A DNA stretch of 64,000 nt from Sphingomonas spermidinifaciens (GCF_002351485.1 NZ_NWMW01000001.1:372001-436000), one strand, 5' to 3'; positions 9,567 through 19,960 are shown, counted from the stretch's first letter. A program made the numbers and translations. The notes: generated from the sequence alone by a model not told the origin.

Positions 9567-10351
9567 GCGACATGCTGACCGCGATCATCGATCGCAAATA
9601 TGATGAGGTGATCGAACGGCGGACCCGCGCCTCGCTCGCCGATCTCGACGCCCGCGCCGCCGAGCAGAGCCCGCCGCGCGGTTTCAAAGCCGCGCTCGAC
9701 GCACGCGCCGCGTCGGGCCGCCACGCGCTGATCGCCGAGATCAAGAAGGCCAGCCCCTCCAAGGGCCTGATCCGCGCCGATTTCGATCCGCCCGCTCATG
9801 CCCGCGCATATGAAGCGGGCGGTGCGACCTGCCTTTCGGTACTGACGGACGGGCCGGGGTTTCAAGGTCATGCCGATTACCTGATCGCCGCCCGCGCCGC
9901 TTGCGACCTACCCGTCCTGCGCAAGGATTTCATGGTCGACCCCTGGCAGGTGGCCGAAGCGCGCGCGATGGGCGCGGACGCGGTGCTCATCATCGTCGCG
10001 GCGATTGACGACGGCGCGATGGCCGAGATCGAGGCGGCGGCGTTCGAGCGCGACATGGACGTGCTGGTCGAGGTCCACGACGCCGCCGAGATGGAACGCG
10101 CCGCCCGCCTCCGCTCCCGCCTGATCGGCGTCAACAACCGAAATCTCAAGACGTTCGACGTCGATTTCAACAAGACCTACGAGCTCGTCGGCTTGGCGCC
10201 CGAGGGGTGCACCTTCGTCGCAGAAAGCGGGCTAAACACCCGCGTCGAGCTTGACGCGATGGCCGAGCGCGGCATCCGCTGCTTCCTGGTCGGCGAGGCG
10301 CTGATGCGGCAGGCCGATGTCGAGGCGGCAACCCGCGCGCTGGTCGGATGA
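9563..10351 (+). CDS. trpC: Indole-3-glycerol phosphate synthase
   Basis: Closes the indole ring in tryptophan synthesis. The 262-residue TIM barrel has [13 protein letters not shown], the catalytic lysine in [21 protein letters not shown] and VAESGLNT. The start at 9563 overlaps the trpD stop; upstream extension would run inside trpD in another frame. It is followed directly by moaC with a 4-bp overlap. Confidence 0.95.
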   Translation: MSDMLTAIIDRKYDEVIERRTRASLADLDARAAEQSPPRGFKAALDARAASGRHALIAEIKKASPSKGLIRADFDPPAHARAYEAGGATCLSVLTDGPGFQGHADYLIAARAACDLPVLRKDFMVDPWQVAEARAMGADAVLIIVAAIDDGAMAEIEAAAFERDMDVLVEVHDAAEMERAARLRSRLIGVNNRNLKTFDVDFNKTYELVGLAPEGCTFVAESGLNTRVELDAMAERGIRCFLVGEALMRQADVEAATRALVG

Positions 10352-10821
10352 GCGGCCTCACGCACCTCGACGAGGCGGGCGCGGCGCGGATGGTAGACGT
10401 CGGACACAAGTCAGCGACCGAACGCCGCGCGGTCGCCGCCGGCCGCATCGCCATGTCACGCGAGGCGGCCAGCGCAATCCGCAACGGGGCGGTGGCCAAG
10501 GGCGACGTGCTTGCCGTGGCGCGCGTCGCCGGCATCATGGCGGCGAAGCGCACCGCCGACCTGATCCCGCTCTGCCACCCGCTCCCGCTCACCAGCGTCG
10601 AGGTGGCGCTCGCGGTCGAGGACGACGGCGTCACCGTTACCGCCACGGCGGCGACGACGGGCCAGACCGGCGTCGAGATGGAGGCGATGATCGCCGCGAG
10701 CACCGCGCTCCTCACCTTGTACGACATGGCAAAGGCCATCGATAAAGCCATGATTCTTCAGGACATTCGCCTGCTGTCGAAGGCGGGCGGCAAGTCCGGC
10801 GACTGGCACGCCCCCGCCTGA
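10348..10821 (+). CDS. moaC: Cyclic pyranopterin monophosphate synthase
   Basis: Converts the MoaA product into cyclic pyranopterin monophosphate in molybdenum cofactor synthesis. The 157-residue protein carries [16 protein letters not shown], the conserved IPLCHPLPL, and TGVEMEAM and KAIDKAM segments. It is coupled by ATGA to trpC upstream and shares its terminal A with the moeA start, so Moco genes are embedded in the trp operon. Confidence 0.96.
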   Translation: MSGLTHLDEAGAARMVDVGHKSATERRAVAAGRIAMSREAASAIRNGAVAKGDVLAVARVAGIMAAKRTADLIPLCHPLPLTSVEVALAVEDDGVTVTATAATTGQTGVEMEAMIAASTALLTLYDMAKAIDKAMILQDIRLLSKAGGKSGDWHAPA

Positions 10822-12002
10822 TGGGGCTGCTGCCGGTTGCCGAGGCGCAGGCGCGCCTGCTCGCGCTGGCGCCGCCGCTCTCGATCGAGGACGCGCCGCT
10901 CGGCCTCGCGGCGGGCCGCTGGGCCGCGTCGGCGGTGACGGCGAAGCGGACTCAGCCCGCACGCGACCTGTCGGCCATGGACGGCTTTGCAATTGCCCAT
11001 GCCGACCTGCCCGGCCCGTTCCGAATGATCGGCGAGAGCGCGGCCGGACGCCCTTTTGCGGGCCGCGTCGGCGCGATTGAGACGGTGCGTATCTTCACCG
11101 GCGCGGCGATGCCCGCAGGCGCGAACTGTGTGCTAGTGCAGGAGGAAGCGCGTGTCGAGGGCACCCTCGTCCACCTTGCGGGTGAAGGACCAGGCCATCC
11201 CGGCCGCAACGTCCGCCCCGCCGGACTCGATTTCAGCGAGGGCGACGGGCTGATCGCCGCGGGCGAACGCCTGACCCCAGCGCGGATCGCGCTCGCCGCG
11301 GTCGCGGGTCATGCCACGCTGCCCGTTCGCCGCCGCGTCCGCGTCGCGATCGCCGCGACCGGGGACGAGCTTCGCCCCGCAGGTGCGCCGCTCGGTGACG
11401 GTGACCTGCCCGAGAGTAATGGCGTCATGCTGTCGGCGTTGCTCGCCGACCTGCCGGTCGATCTCCTCGACCTCGGTATCCTGCCCGATCGGCTCGAGGT
11501 GCTGCGCGACGCCTTTGCGGGCGCGAGGCCAGACGTGCTCGTCACCACCGGCGGCGCATCGGTGGGTGACCACGACCTCGTGCGACCGGCATTGGAGGCC
11601 GCGGGCGCGGCGATCGACTTCTGGCGCGTCGCGCTCCGGCCCGGCAAACCGATGCTCGCGGGCCGGTTGGGCGACGGCGTCGTCGTGGGCCTGCCGGGCA
11701 ATCCGGTCTCCGCCTTCGTCACGGCGACGCTGTTCGTTCGCCCGCTGATCGCCCATCTCTCGGGCGCCGCCGATCCGTTCCCCGCCACGGCGCCCGCCGT
11801 CCTCGGGGAGCCGCTGCCCGCCAATGGCGAGCGCACCGATTATCTGCGGGGTCGACGCATCGACGGGCGCGTCCACATCGCCGCGATCCAGGACAGCTCG
11901 ATGTTGCGAACGCTCGCGCGCGCCGACTGCCTAGTATTGCGTCAGGCGCATGAACCGGCCGCGGCCGCGGGCGACTCGGTGGAGATCCTCGACCTCGCTT
12001 GA
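10821..12002 (+). CDS. moeA: Molybdopterin molybdenumtransferase
   Basis: Inserts molybdate into adenylylated molybdopterin. The 393-residue protein has the DLSAMDGFAI motif, FTGAAMPAGANCV, the MoCF-binding core TTGGASVGDHD, and RPGKPM with GLPGNPVSAFV. The C-terminal MoeA domain is complete. The start at 10821 overlaps the moaC stop (TGATG). A 55-bp gap with the lexA operator follows. Confidence 0.95.
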   Translation: MGLLPVAEAQARLLALAPPLSIEDAPLGLAAGRWAASAVTAKRTQPARDLSAMDGFAIAHADLPGPFRMIGESAAGRPFAGRVGAIETVRIFTGAAMPAGANCVLVQEEARVEGTLVHLAGEGPGHPGRNVRPAGLDFSEGDGLIAAGERLTPARIALAAVAGHATLPVRRRVRVAIAATGDELRPAGAPLGDGDLPESNGVMLSALLADLPVDLLDLGILPDRLEVLRDAFAGARPDVLVTTGGASVGDHDLVRPALEAAGAAIDFWRVALRPGKPMLAGRLGDGVVVGLPGNPVSAFVTATLFVRPLIAHLSGAADPFPATAPAVLGEPLPANGERTDYLRGRRIDGRVHIAAIQDSSMLRTLARADCLVLRQAHEPAAAAGDSVEILDLA

Positions 12003-12026
12003 CAGCAAGAGGAACAAGACATAAAC

Positions 12027-12041
12027 GTTCAGCGTCTGTTC
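12027..12041 (+). promoter_or_regulatory. LexA (SOS) box in front of lexA
   Basis: GTTC-AGCGTCT-GTTC, an exact GTTC-N7-GTTC direct repeat, which is the alphaproteobacterial LexA operator. It lies 16 bp upstream of the lexA start codon. A weaker, inverted candidate, GAAC-N7-AAAC, lies just upstream at 12012-12026. The position implies autoregulation of lexA. Confidence 0.85.
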
Positions 12042-12057
12042 CCATAGGAGAGGCGCG

Positions 12058-12726
12058 ATGCTCACGCGCAAGCAGCACGAACTCATCTGCTTCATCGCCG
12101 ACCGACTGGCCGAAACCGGCGTCTCGCCCTCGTTCGAGGAAATGAAGGACGCGCTCGAACTCAAGTCGAAGTCGGGGGTTCACCGCCTGATCAGCGCGCT
12201 CGAGGAGCGCGGGTTCCTGCGCCGCCTCCCCAACCGCGCCCGCGCGCTCGAAGTGCTCAAGATGCCCGAGGTGAAGGCCGCCGCGAAGAAGGCCGCGCCC
12301 ACGGTCGCACCGAGCGTCTCCGCCCCCCTGCCCACCCCCGCCAACGACGTCATCGAGATCCCGTTGCACGGCCGCATCGCCGCCGGTGTGCCAATCGAGG
12401 CGATGGAGGGCGCGACGATGCTCCCTGTCCCTGCGGCGCTGCTCGGCTCGGGCGAGCATTATGCGCTCGAAGTGTCGGGCGATTCGATGGTCGAGGCAGG
12501 GATCCTCGACGGCGACTATGCGCTGATCCGCCGCCAGGAAGTCGCGCGCGACGGCGAGATCGTCGTGGCGTTGATCGACGACAGTGAAGCGACGCTCAAA
12601 TTTTTCCGGCATGAGGGCGGGATGGTTCGCCTCGATCCCGCCAACCGCAGCTACGATCCCCAGCGCTATCGGCCCGATCAGGTGCGCGTACAGGGCCGGC
12701 TCGCGGGCTTGCTGCGTCGCTACTGA
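12058..12726 (+). CDS. lexA: LexA repressor
   Basis: SOS repressor that cleaves itself when activated by RecA. The 222-residue protein has the N-terminal winged helix ([19 protein letters not shown]), the cleavage site Ala109-Gly110 in RIAAGVP, and the catalytic Ser143 (GDSM) and Lys180 (SEATLKFF). An AGGAGAGG ribosome binding site precedes ATG 12058, and a LexA box is centred about 24 bp upstream of it. In sphingomonads lexA is usually followed by comEC; here dnaG follows. Confidence 0.97.
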   Translation: MLTRKQHELICFIADRLAETGVSPSFEEMKDALELKSKSGVHRLISALEERGFLRRLPNRARALEVLKMPEVKAAAKKAAPTVAPSVSAPLPTPANDVIEIPLHGRIAAGVPIEAMEGATMLPVPAALLGSGEHYALEVSGDSMVEAGILDGDYALIRRQEVARDGEIVVALIDDSEATLKFFRHEGGMVRLDPANRSYDPQRYRPDQVRVQGRLAGLLRRY

Positions 12727-12838
12727 GGTCCTCGCCGGCGTCGGGGCCGGCATTTCGGCTTCGATCCTCCGGCGGGTTCTGCCATGAGAAACCGATGGCC
12801 GACTCGTTCAATTTTCGCGTTGGTGGCGCGCTGATGCG

Positions 12839-12860
12839 CCGGCCCGGCATGGCGGGCCGG
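12839..12860 (+). promoter_or_regulatory. Hairpin directly before the dnaG start codon
   Basis: CCGGCCC (12839-12845) and GGGCCGG (12854-12860) form a strong GC stem ending 2 bp before the dnaG ATG. No ribosome binding site is visible outside it. It could be the terminator of lexA, or it could limit dnaG translation; the sequence does not decide. Confidence 0.4.
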
Positions 12861-12862
12861 TC

Positions 12863-14671
12863 ATGAGCCTCACGCCCGCCTTCCTTGACGAGCTCCGCGC
12901 ACGGACCACCCTGTCTGCGCTGGTCGGTCGCACCGTAAAACTTCAGCGCGCGGGCCGCGAGTATCGCGCCTGCTGCCCCTTCCATAACGAGAAGAGCCCG
13001 AGCTTCTACGTCAACGACGACAAGGGCTTCTATCACTGCTTTGGCTGCGGCGCGCATGGCGATGCGATCCGCTGGATGACCGAGCAGCAGGGCCTGCCCT
13101 TCATTGACGCGGTCAAGGAATTGGCGCAGGCGGCCGGGCTCGACATGCCCGAACAGGACCGCCGCGCCGCGCAGAAGGCCGAGCGCGCCAGGTCGCTGCA
13201 CGATGCAATGGCAGCGGCGGCCAAGTGGTACGAGGACCAGCTCTGGGGCCTCGGCGGCGAGGAGGCGCGCGCGCTCCTCGACCGGCGCGGCGTGCGGCCG
13301 GACACGGCGCGCGCCTTCGGCCTCGGCTTCGCGCCCGACAGCCGCGGACAGCTGCGCAAGGCGCTTGCCGAGTTCGGCGACGCGATGCTCGTCGAATGCG
13401 GCCTGCTGATCCAGGTCGACGGCAAGGAGCCCTATGACCGGTTCCGCGGCCGGCTGATGATCCCGATCCGCAACGCGCGCGGCCGGGTGATCGCCTTTGG
13501 CGGCCGCATCATCGGCGCGGGTGAGCCCAAATATCTGAACTCGCCCGAGACACCGCTCTTCGACAAGGGCCGCACGCTCTACAATCTCGACCGCGCCGGC
13601 GCCGCGTCGCGCAAGGCCGGCCGCGTGATCGCGGTCGAGGGCTATATGGACGTCATCGCCCTCGCCCAGTCGGGCTTTGGCGAGGCGGTTGCCCCGCTCG
13701 GCACCGCGCTGACCGAGGCGCAGCTCGAACGGCTGTGGCGGATGGCCGACGTGCCCATCCTCTGCTTCGACGGTGACGCCGCGGGCCAGAAGGCCGCCAT
13801 CCGCGCCGCCGAGCGCGCGCTGCCGATGCTGGCGCCGGGCAAGAGCCTTGAGATTGCGACGCTGCCCGACGGCCTCGATCCCGATGATATCGTCGGTGCT
13901 GGCGGCGCAAAGGCTTTTGAAAGCATCATCAAGCGCGCGCGCTCACTCGATGACCATATCTGGACGAGCGAGTTCGGGACGCTTCCACCGCAAGCTGGGC
14001 CAGACGAGCGTGCGGCGTTGCTTCACCGGCTTCAGCAAGCGGCCGACACGATCCGCGAGCCGATCATCAGAGATCAGTATCGCAGCGCGCTACGCGAGCG
14101 CTTCTACGGCGTCTTCGGCAGCCGGGCGCAGCGCATGTCGGTCGTGCAGGCCGCGGCGGACGGTCCCGTTCACGAGGAGCGTCGTGGCCTGCAATTCACG
14201 CTGCATCGCGCAGTGCTCTTGGGCTTGATGCGCTACCCTGAAGTGCTTGTTGAGCGAAGCGACGAGGTCTCGAGTCTTCCTATCGTTCACAGGAAACTTC
14301 GGGAGTGGCGTGACATTCTCGTCGAATGGGCGCTGCAATGGCCAGCGCCGGAACTGGCTGAACTCACTCATGAGATGCTCGGAAGTGATTTCGGGCTCGA
14401 GATCGAGAGGCGCTGCTATCGCAAGGACCTGGCGTTCAGCTTCTACTTCGAGCGCTCGGAGTCGACAGAACCGGCCGACGATCTGCGAAGGCTGCTGGAA
14501 TTGCTCATCGAGGAGCATGTTGCGCGGCGGGCGGCTGCGCTACGGAACGCCGAGGCTGTTCGCGAGATGACCGAGGCGAGCTTCGCCGCTCAACGTGCGG
14601 CCGTCCTAGAAACCAACAGCGTGCATCAGCGCCTCTCGACATGGCTGGAGCAGTTCAGGGAAGCCGCTTGA
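12863..14671 (+). CDS. dnaG: DNA primase
   Basis: Makes RNA primers at the replication fork. The 602-residue protein has the CHC2 zinc-binding site (Cys38, His41, Cys59, Cys62 in CCPFHNE and HCFGCG), the core RNA polymerase domain with GRLMIPI and KYLNSPETP, and the TOPRIM motifs VEGYMDVIAL and CFDGDAAGQKAA. The C-terminal third (about residue 370 on), which binds DnaB, uses noticeably more A/T-ending codons (CTT, GTT, AGA) than the rest. It forms the conserved dnaG-rpoD pair with the next gene. Confidence 0.95.
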   Translation: MSLTPAFLDELRARTTLSALVGRTVKLQRAGREYRACCPFHNEKSPSFYVNDDKGFYHCFGCGAHGDAIRWMTEQQGLPFIDAVKELAQAAGLDMPEQDRRAAQKAERARSLHDAMAAAAKWYEDQLWGLGGEEARALLDRRGVRPDTARAFGLGFAPDSRGQLRKALAEFGDAMLVECGLLIQVDGKEPYDRFRGRLMIPIRNARGRVIAFGGRIIGAGEPKYLNSPETPLFDKGRTLYNLDRAGAASRKAGRVIAVEGYMDVIALAQSGFGEAVAPLGTALTEAQLERLWRMADVPILCFDGDAAGQKAAIRAAERALPMLAPGKSLEIATLPDGLDPDDIVGAGGAKAFESIIKRARSLDDHIWTSEFGTLPPQAGPDERAALLHRLQQAADTIREPIIRDQYRSALRERFYGVFGSRAQRMSVVQAAADGPVHEERRGLQFTLHRAVLLGLMRYPEVLVERSDEVSSLPIVHRKLREWRDILVEWALQWPAPELAELTHEMLGSDFGLEIERRCYRKDLAFSFYFERSESTEPADDLRRLLELLIEEHVARRAAALRNAEAVREMTEASFAAQRAAVLETNSVHQRLSTWLEQFREAA

Positions 14672-14774
14672 TCCCTGTGGCCCAATCCCCATATCGCTGT
14701 CACAATCGTGGAGCGGCGCGCTCATGCGAGTTGCAAAATCCATATCAATCGGCATGTAGGGGCGCATTCCCTTG

Positions 14775-14780
14775 TATAAT
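14775..14780 (+). promoter_or_regulatory. Candidate -10 element for rpoD
   Basis: A perfect TATAAT lies 28 bp upstream of the rpoD ATG at 14808, in an AT-richer stretch after dnaG. No convincing -35 hexamer is seen at 16-18 bp. Its position makes the upstream in-frame ATG at 14772 an unlikely start, because that codon would fall before the transcript begins. Confidence 0.5.
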
Positions 14781-14807
14781 GCGCCATCGGGTAATCGAGG
14801 GCAGTTG

Positions 14808-16838
<2,031 letters not shown>

Positions 16839-16843
16839 GCCGG

Positions 16844-16872
16844 CCGTAACCCGGCGAGGGCCGGGATTACGG
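16844..16872 (+). terminator. Stem-loop after rpoD
   Basis: CCGTAACCCGGC pairs with GCCGGGATTACGG with one mismatch around a GAGG loop, starting 6 bp after the rpoD stop. It has no T tract, so it is a probable rather than proven terminator. Confidence 0.5.
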
Positions 16873-16936
16873 CTGCGATGGATGGCGCGACATCAGCGGC
16901 GCCATAGCTGCCCCGGCCTCCGCCGGGATACAAACT

Positions 16937-17025
16937 CGAAAAACGCGCTCCCGCTAAAGGGGGAGCCCAGGGCGGCAGTCGATGGCGCTTGGGGCTCTGG
17001 GCTCCGCCTTTGCGGGAGTTTTCGC
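16937..17025. repeat. REP-like long inverted repeat
   Basis: Two imperfect 33-bp arms face each other: CGAAAAACGCGCTCCCGC... on the left (16937-16975) and ...GCGGGAGTTTTCG on the right (16992-17025). They share the GGAGCCCAG / CTGGGCTCC core. Similar CTGGGCTCC repeats are dispersed in sphingomonad genomes. It fills most of the 258-bp gap between rpoD and the ParD-like gene; no gene is seen there. Confidence 0.6.
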
Positions 17026-17047
17026 TTCGAGGCCGATTGACCAGGCT

Positions 17048-17075
17048 ATATACGTTCCATATACGCTGCATATAC
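17048..17075 (+). promoter_or_regulatory. Three 11-bp phased ATATAC repeats, candidate operator
   Basis: ATATAC begins at 17048, 17059 and 17070, so three copies are spaced exactly 11 bp, one DNA turn. The array lies 22 bp before the GTG of the ParD-like gene and is far more AT-rich than its surroundings. An autoregulatory operator for the ribbon-helix-helix type product is the natural reading, and a -10 element may also be contained in it. Confidence 0.55.
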
Positions 17076-17096
17076 AGGCCGCGACGAGGAACGCCG

Positions 17097-17303
17097 GTGG
17101 GCATCGTGAAGATCGACGAAACGCTCCACGCGGAGATCCGGCGGGCTAGCGCCGTCATGTGCCGCTCGATCAACGCGCAGGCCGAGTTCTGGATGAAGAT
17201 GGGTATGTTGGCGGAAGCCAACCCTACGCTCTCCTTCAACGAGATCGTTCGGATCCAGCTCGCCGCGGCCGATATCGACCTGCCCGACCTCGCCGCCGCC
17301 TGA
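17097..17303 (+). CDS. ParD-like antitoxin-family protein
   Basis: A 68-residue protein resembling the ParD-like family (PF11903): VKIDETLHAEIRRASAV followed by RSINAQAEFWMKMG, the typical beta-strand plus helices of a ribbon-helix-helix DNA-binding protein. It starts at GTG 17097 with a GAGGA ribosome binding site; upstream extension would read through the repeat array. No ParE-like toxin gene adjoins it. Instead map follows after 2 bp. I infer a small autoregulator of the map transcription unit rather than a functioning toxin-antitoxin pair. Confidence 0.75.
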   Translation: MGIVKIDETLHAEIRRASAVMCRSINAQAEFWMKMGMLAEANPTLSFNEIVRIQLAAADIDLPDLAAA

Positions 17304-17305
17304 CG

Positions 17306-18073
17306 ATGGTCAAGACTCGCGACGAGCTGGCGAGGATGCGCACCGCCGGGCGGCTGCTGGCGCGCGTCTTCGAGATGCTCGACGAGCAGGATTTTGCCGG
17401 CAAATCGACGCTCGAGATCGACGCCATCGTCGAGCGCTTCATCGTCGACAACCTCAGCGCGCGTCCCGCCAGCAAGGGACAGTATGGCTATGCCCACGTC
17501 CTCAACTGCTCGATCAACCATGTCGTCTGTCACGGCGTGCCCGATGCCGGGGCGATCCTGAAGGACGGCGATATCGTCAATCTCGACATCACTCTTGAGA
17601 AGGACGGGTTCATCGCCGATTCGAGCAAGACGTATGTCATCGGCAATGCCAGCACTGGGGCGCGGCGGCTGGTGCGGGTCGCACAGGAGGCGATGTGGAA
17701 AGGGATCGGCGCGGTCCGGCCGGGCGCGCGGATCGGCGATGTCGGGCATGCGATCGAGCGCCACGCCAAGCGCCACGGCTATGCGGTGGTGCGCGACTAT
17801 TGCGGCCACGGCATCGGGCGCGAGATGCACGAGCCGCCCTCGGTCCCCGGCTTCGGCAGGCCTGGCACCGGCGTGCTGCTGCGCGAGGGCATGACCTTCA
17901 CGATCGAGCCGATGCTCAACCAGGGTACGCGGCGGACCGCCACGCTTGAGGACGGATGGACCGTGGTAACGGGCGACGGCCGTCTGTCCGCGCAGTTCGA
18001 GCACACCGTCGCGGTGACGGCGACGGGCGTCGAGGTGCTGACCCTGCGCGAGGGTGAACGCGCCGCGGCCTGA
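17306..18073 (+). CDS. map: Type I methionine aminopeptidase
   Basis: Removes the initiator methionine from nascent proteins in the cytoplasm. In the 255-residue protein the five metal ligands sit in NLDITLEKDGFIADSS (two Asp), CGHGIGREMHEPP (His), FTIEPML (Glu) and FEHTVAVT (Glu). The start at 17306 follows the ParD-like gene by 2 bp. It is the last housekeeping gene before the secretion locus. Confidence 0.95.
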   Translation: MVKTRDELARMRTAGRLLARVFEMLDEQDFAGKSTLEIDAIVERFIVDNLSARPASKGQYGYAHVLNCSINHVVCHGVPDAGAILKDGDIVNLDITLEKDGFIADSSKTYVIGNASTGARRLVRVAQEAMWKGIGAVRPGARIGDVGHAIERHAKRHGYAVVRDYCGHGIGREMHEPPSVPGFGRPGTGVLLREGMTFTIEPMLNQGTRRTATLEDGWTVVTGDGRLSAQFEHTVAVTATGVEVLTLREGERAAA

Positions 18074-18081
18074 AACCGGCC

Positions 18082-18096
18082 TAATCGAAACGCTTA
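18082..18096. promoter_or_regulatory. T3SS box 1 (TAATCG-N3-CGCTTA) upstream of the lipase-fold gene
   Basis: TAATCGAAACGCTTA, an imperfect 15-bp palindrome, ends 55 bp before the start of the lipase-fold gene. With its left flank (GGCC) it matches box 3 at 24251 in 19 of 20 positions. It is proposed as an operator for the T3SS regulon; the binding protein is not known. Confidence 0.55.
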
Positions 18097-18151
18097 TGTC
18101 GGTCGCCCGCCGCGGCGCGTAGCGTCGCCCCAGTATCAGGGAGCGACCGTC

Positions 18152-19027
18152 ATGATCGAAGCCGCCGCGCGCAGCCTGCCCGTCCAAAACTCAATTAGCG
18201 TCGTGCCGTTCGTCGGCGCTTCCTCTGCCGCAACATTGTCGATCCAGCCCACAGCCGCGCCCGCGATCCCGCGCATCGCCGCCAACGACGTCTCGACCGC
18301 CGACGACGTGCGCACCAATGCGCTCCTCTCCGAAGACGTCTACCGCGCAGAACCGACGCCGCCCGCGGGCTATCGCGTGGCGTCCGCCGACGACCTTCAG
18401 GCGCTGGGGCTGACCCCGGCGATGCTCGAAATGCCCGGCTCGTCGTTCCGGGCGCGGGTCTATGCCACGGACACGATCAGCGGCACCGAATATGTCGTCG
18501 CCTTTCGCGGATCTTCGGCGGGCGAGGACTGGGCGAACAATGCGCAGCAGGCGCTTGGCCTCAATTCGGAAAGCTATGCGAAGGCGCTGCAGATCGGCCG
18601 CCAGATCGCGCGAAGCGACGAGCAGGTGAGCTTCACCGGCCACTCGCTCGGCGGCGGGCTCGCCTCGGCTGCGGCGGTCGCCAGCGGGCGGACCGCCGAC
18701 ACCTTCAACGCGGCCGGCCTTCATGACGACACGATCGCCGCCGCACGCGGCATCGCGGCGAGTTCGGGGCGCGGCACCGCGTCGGTCGATGCCTGGTATG
18801 TGCCCGGAGAGATCCTGCATCTCGTCCAGAATGGCGGCGACCGCGCGCTGGGCGGGCTGCTCGGCGGCATTCCCGGCGCGCTGGTCGCCGACGCGCCGGA
18901 AGCCTATGGCACGCAGCGCGCGCTTCCCGACATCCGACCCGAGGGTAAGGGCTTCTTCGACGGGTTGAACCCGGTCGATCGGCACGGCATGGACTGGGTG
19001 GTCGCGGGAACCACCGGCCTGCGCTGA
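18152..19027 (+). CDS. Lipase class 3-fold protein, candidate type III effector
   Basis: A 291-residue alpha/beta hydrolase. Residues 1-60 are low in complexity and rich in Ser, Ala and Pro, as in T3SS secretion signals, and no Sec signal is present. A conserved segment EDVYRAEPTPPAGYRVAS leads into the hydrolase core with AFRGSSAGEDW (oxyanion region) and the nucleophile elbow GHSLGGG (Ser165). Asp and His partners are plausible in VDAWYVPGE and NPVDRHGMD. The T3SS box lies 55 bp upstream. The ankyrin gene follows after about 30 bp. I infer a phospholipase/lipase effector; the substrate is not known. Confidence 0.72.
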   Translation: MIEAAARSLPVQNSISVVPFVGASSAATLSIQPTAAPAIPRIAANDVSTADDVRTNALLSEDVYRAEPTPPAGYRVASADDLQALGLTPAMLEMPGSSFRARVYATDTISGTEYVVAFRGSSAGEDWANNAQQALGLNSESYAKALQIGRQIARSDEQVSFTGHSLGGGLASAAAVASGRTADTFNAAGLHDDTIAAARGIAASSGRGTASVDAWYVPGEILHLVQNGGDRALGGLLGGIPGALVADAPEAYGTQRALPDIRPEGKGFFDGLNPVDRHGMDWVVAGTTGLR

Positions 19028-19059
19028 CCCGGCGCGGCACCCCGACGGGAGTGCGTGAT

Positions 19060-19956
19060 GTGCGTCGTGCCATCTTTCCGCCCATGGCCGCGTCGCTTCT
19101 GATGGGGTGCGCAGCGGCTCCGGCGGCGGGTTGCTTCTATCCCGAGACCCAATTGCCCGATCCCGGCGCCGCCATACGCTCGGCGGGGGTCGGAGACAGC
19201 GCCCGGTCGCTGATTGAGGCACTCGCCGCGGGCGACGAAGCGCAAGTTGCGAGCCTGCTCAACGCCGATCCGCAGCTGGCGCGCCAGCCGCTCGGCAAGC
19301 GTTACGATATGCTGAGCTTCGCGGTGGCCAGCTGTCGGCGCGGCGCGGTCGATGCGCTGCTCGCCGCCGGCGCGCCGGTGAACGGCGGCGACGACGGCAT
19401 GCCGCTGATCCTCGCCCTTCGCGCCCGCGACACCTGGTTCGCCGAGCGTTTGCTCAAGGCGGGCGCCTCGCCCGAGCCGCGCGGCAACCCCACGATCCCG
19501 ATGTCGACCGTGATCGGCCTCAACCAGCCCGATCGCGTCGCGATGCTCCTCGACGCCGGTGCGTCGCCCGACGGCCCGCGCCAGCGCGACACCGCGCACG
19601 ATACGGGCAATCGGCCGCTGCATCAGGCGCTCGACATGGAGCGGTTTCGTATCGCCGAGCTGCTGCTCGACCGCGGCGCCGATCCCTGGGCGATCGATGC
19701 GGGCGGTGCCAATCTCGCCACGTCGGCCGCGACGCCGATGCTGACCAAGGACGAAGCTGAAGCGAAGGCACAGAGGCGGCTGCTGGCCCGCGTCGAGGCG
19801 CTCGGCTGGCCCCGCCCCGCCCCCGATCCGCGCGCCATCCGTAAGCTCGCGCTGGAAGGCGCCTGGCCCCCGACGGGAGCGAATGGCGCCGCGCCCATTC
19901 CGCCCCACGTCCTCGACCTGATCCGCGAACGGGCGCAGCGCGCGCCCGCCCGCTGA
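19060..19956 (+). CDS. Ankyrin-repeat protein with lipoprotein-like signal
   Basis: About 298 residues. The N-terminus RRAIFPPMAASLLMGC reads as a lipoprotein signal with lipobox LMGC. The rest contains at least four ankyrin-type repeats (DMLSFAVASCRRGAVDALLAAG, MPLILALRARDTWFAERLLKAG and others ending in LLDAGASPD or LLDRGADPW). The start could be GTG 19051, GTG 19060 or ATG 19084; 19060 has the best spaced GGAG. It directly follows the lipase-fold gene. In type VI systems lipase effectors are often paired with ankyrin lipoprotein immunity proteins, so an immunity role is possible; an unrelated or effector role is also open. Confidence 0.7.
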   Translation: MRRAIFPPMAASLLMGCAAAPAAGCFYPETQLPDPGAAIRSAGVGDSARSLIEALAAGDEAQVASLLNADPQLARQPLGKRYDMLSFAVASCRRGAVDALLAAGAPVNGGDDGMPLILALRARDTWFAERLLKAGASPEPRGNPTIPMSTVIGLNQPDRVAMLLDAGASPDGPRQRDTAHDTGNRPLHQALDMERFRIAELLLDRGADPWAIDAGGANLATSAATPMLTKDEAEAKAQRRLLARVEALGWPRPAPDPRAIRKLALEGAWPPTGANGAAPIPPHVLDLIRERAQRAPAR

Positions 19957-19960
19957 CTGC

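Noticed and set aside
14772..14807. An upstream ATG adding 12 residues to RpoD.
   Set aside because: It overlaps the TATAAT at 14775 and lacks a ribosome binding site; ATG 14808 fits the family.
17097..17303. A complete toxin-antitoxin pair.
   Set aside because: Only the antitoxin-like gene is present; the neighbour is map and no ParE-like frame exists on either strand.
18000..18150. Second copy of the tRNA-Val 3' end as an island attachment site.
   Set aside because: No stretch matching the T-arm and acceptor was found near the left edge of the T3SS block.
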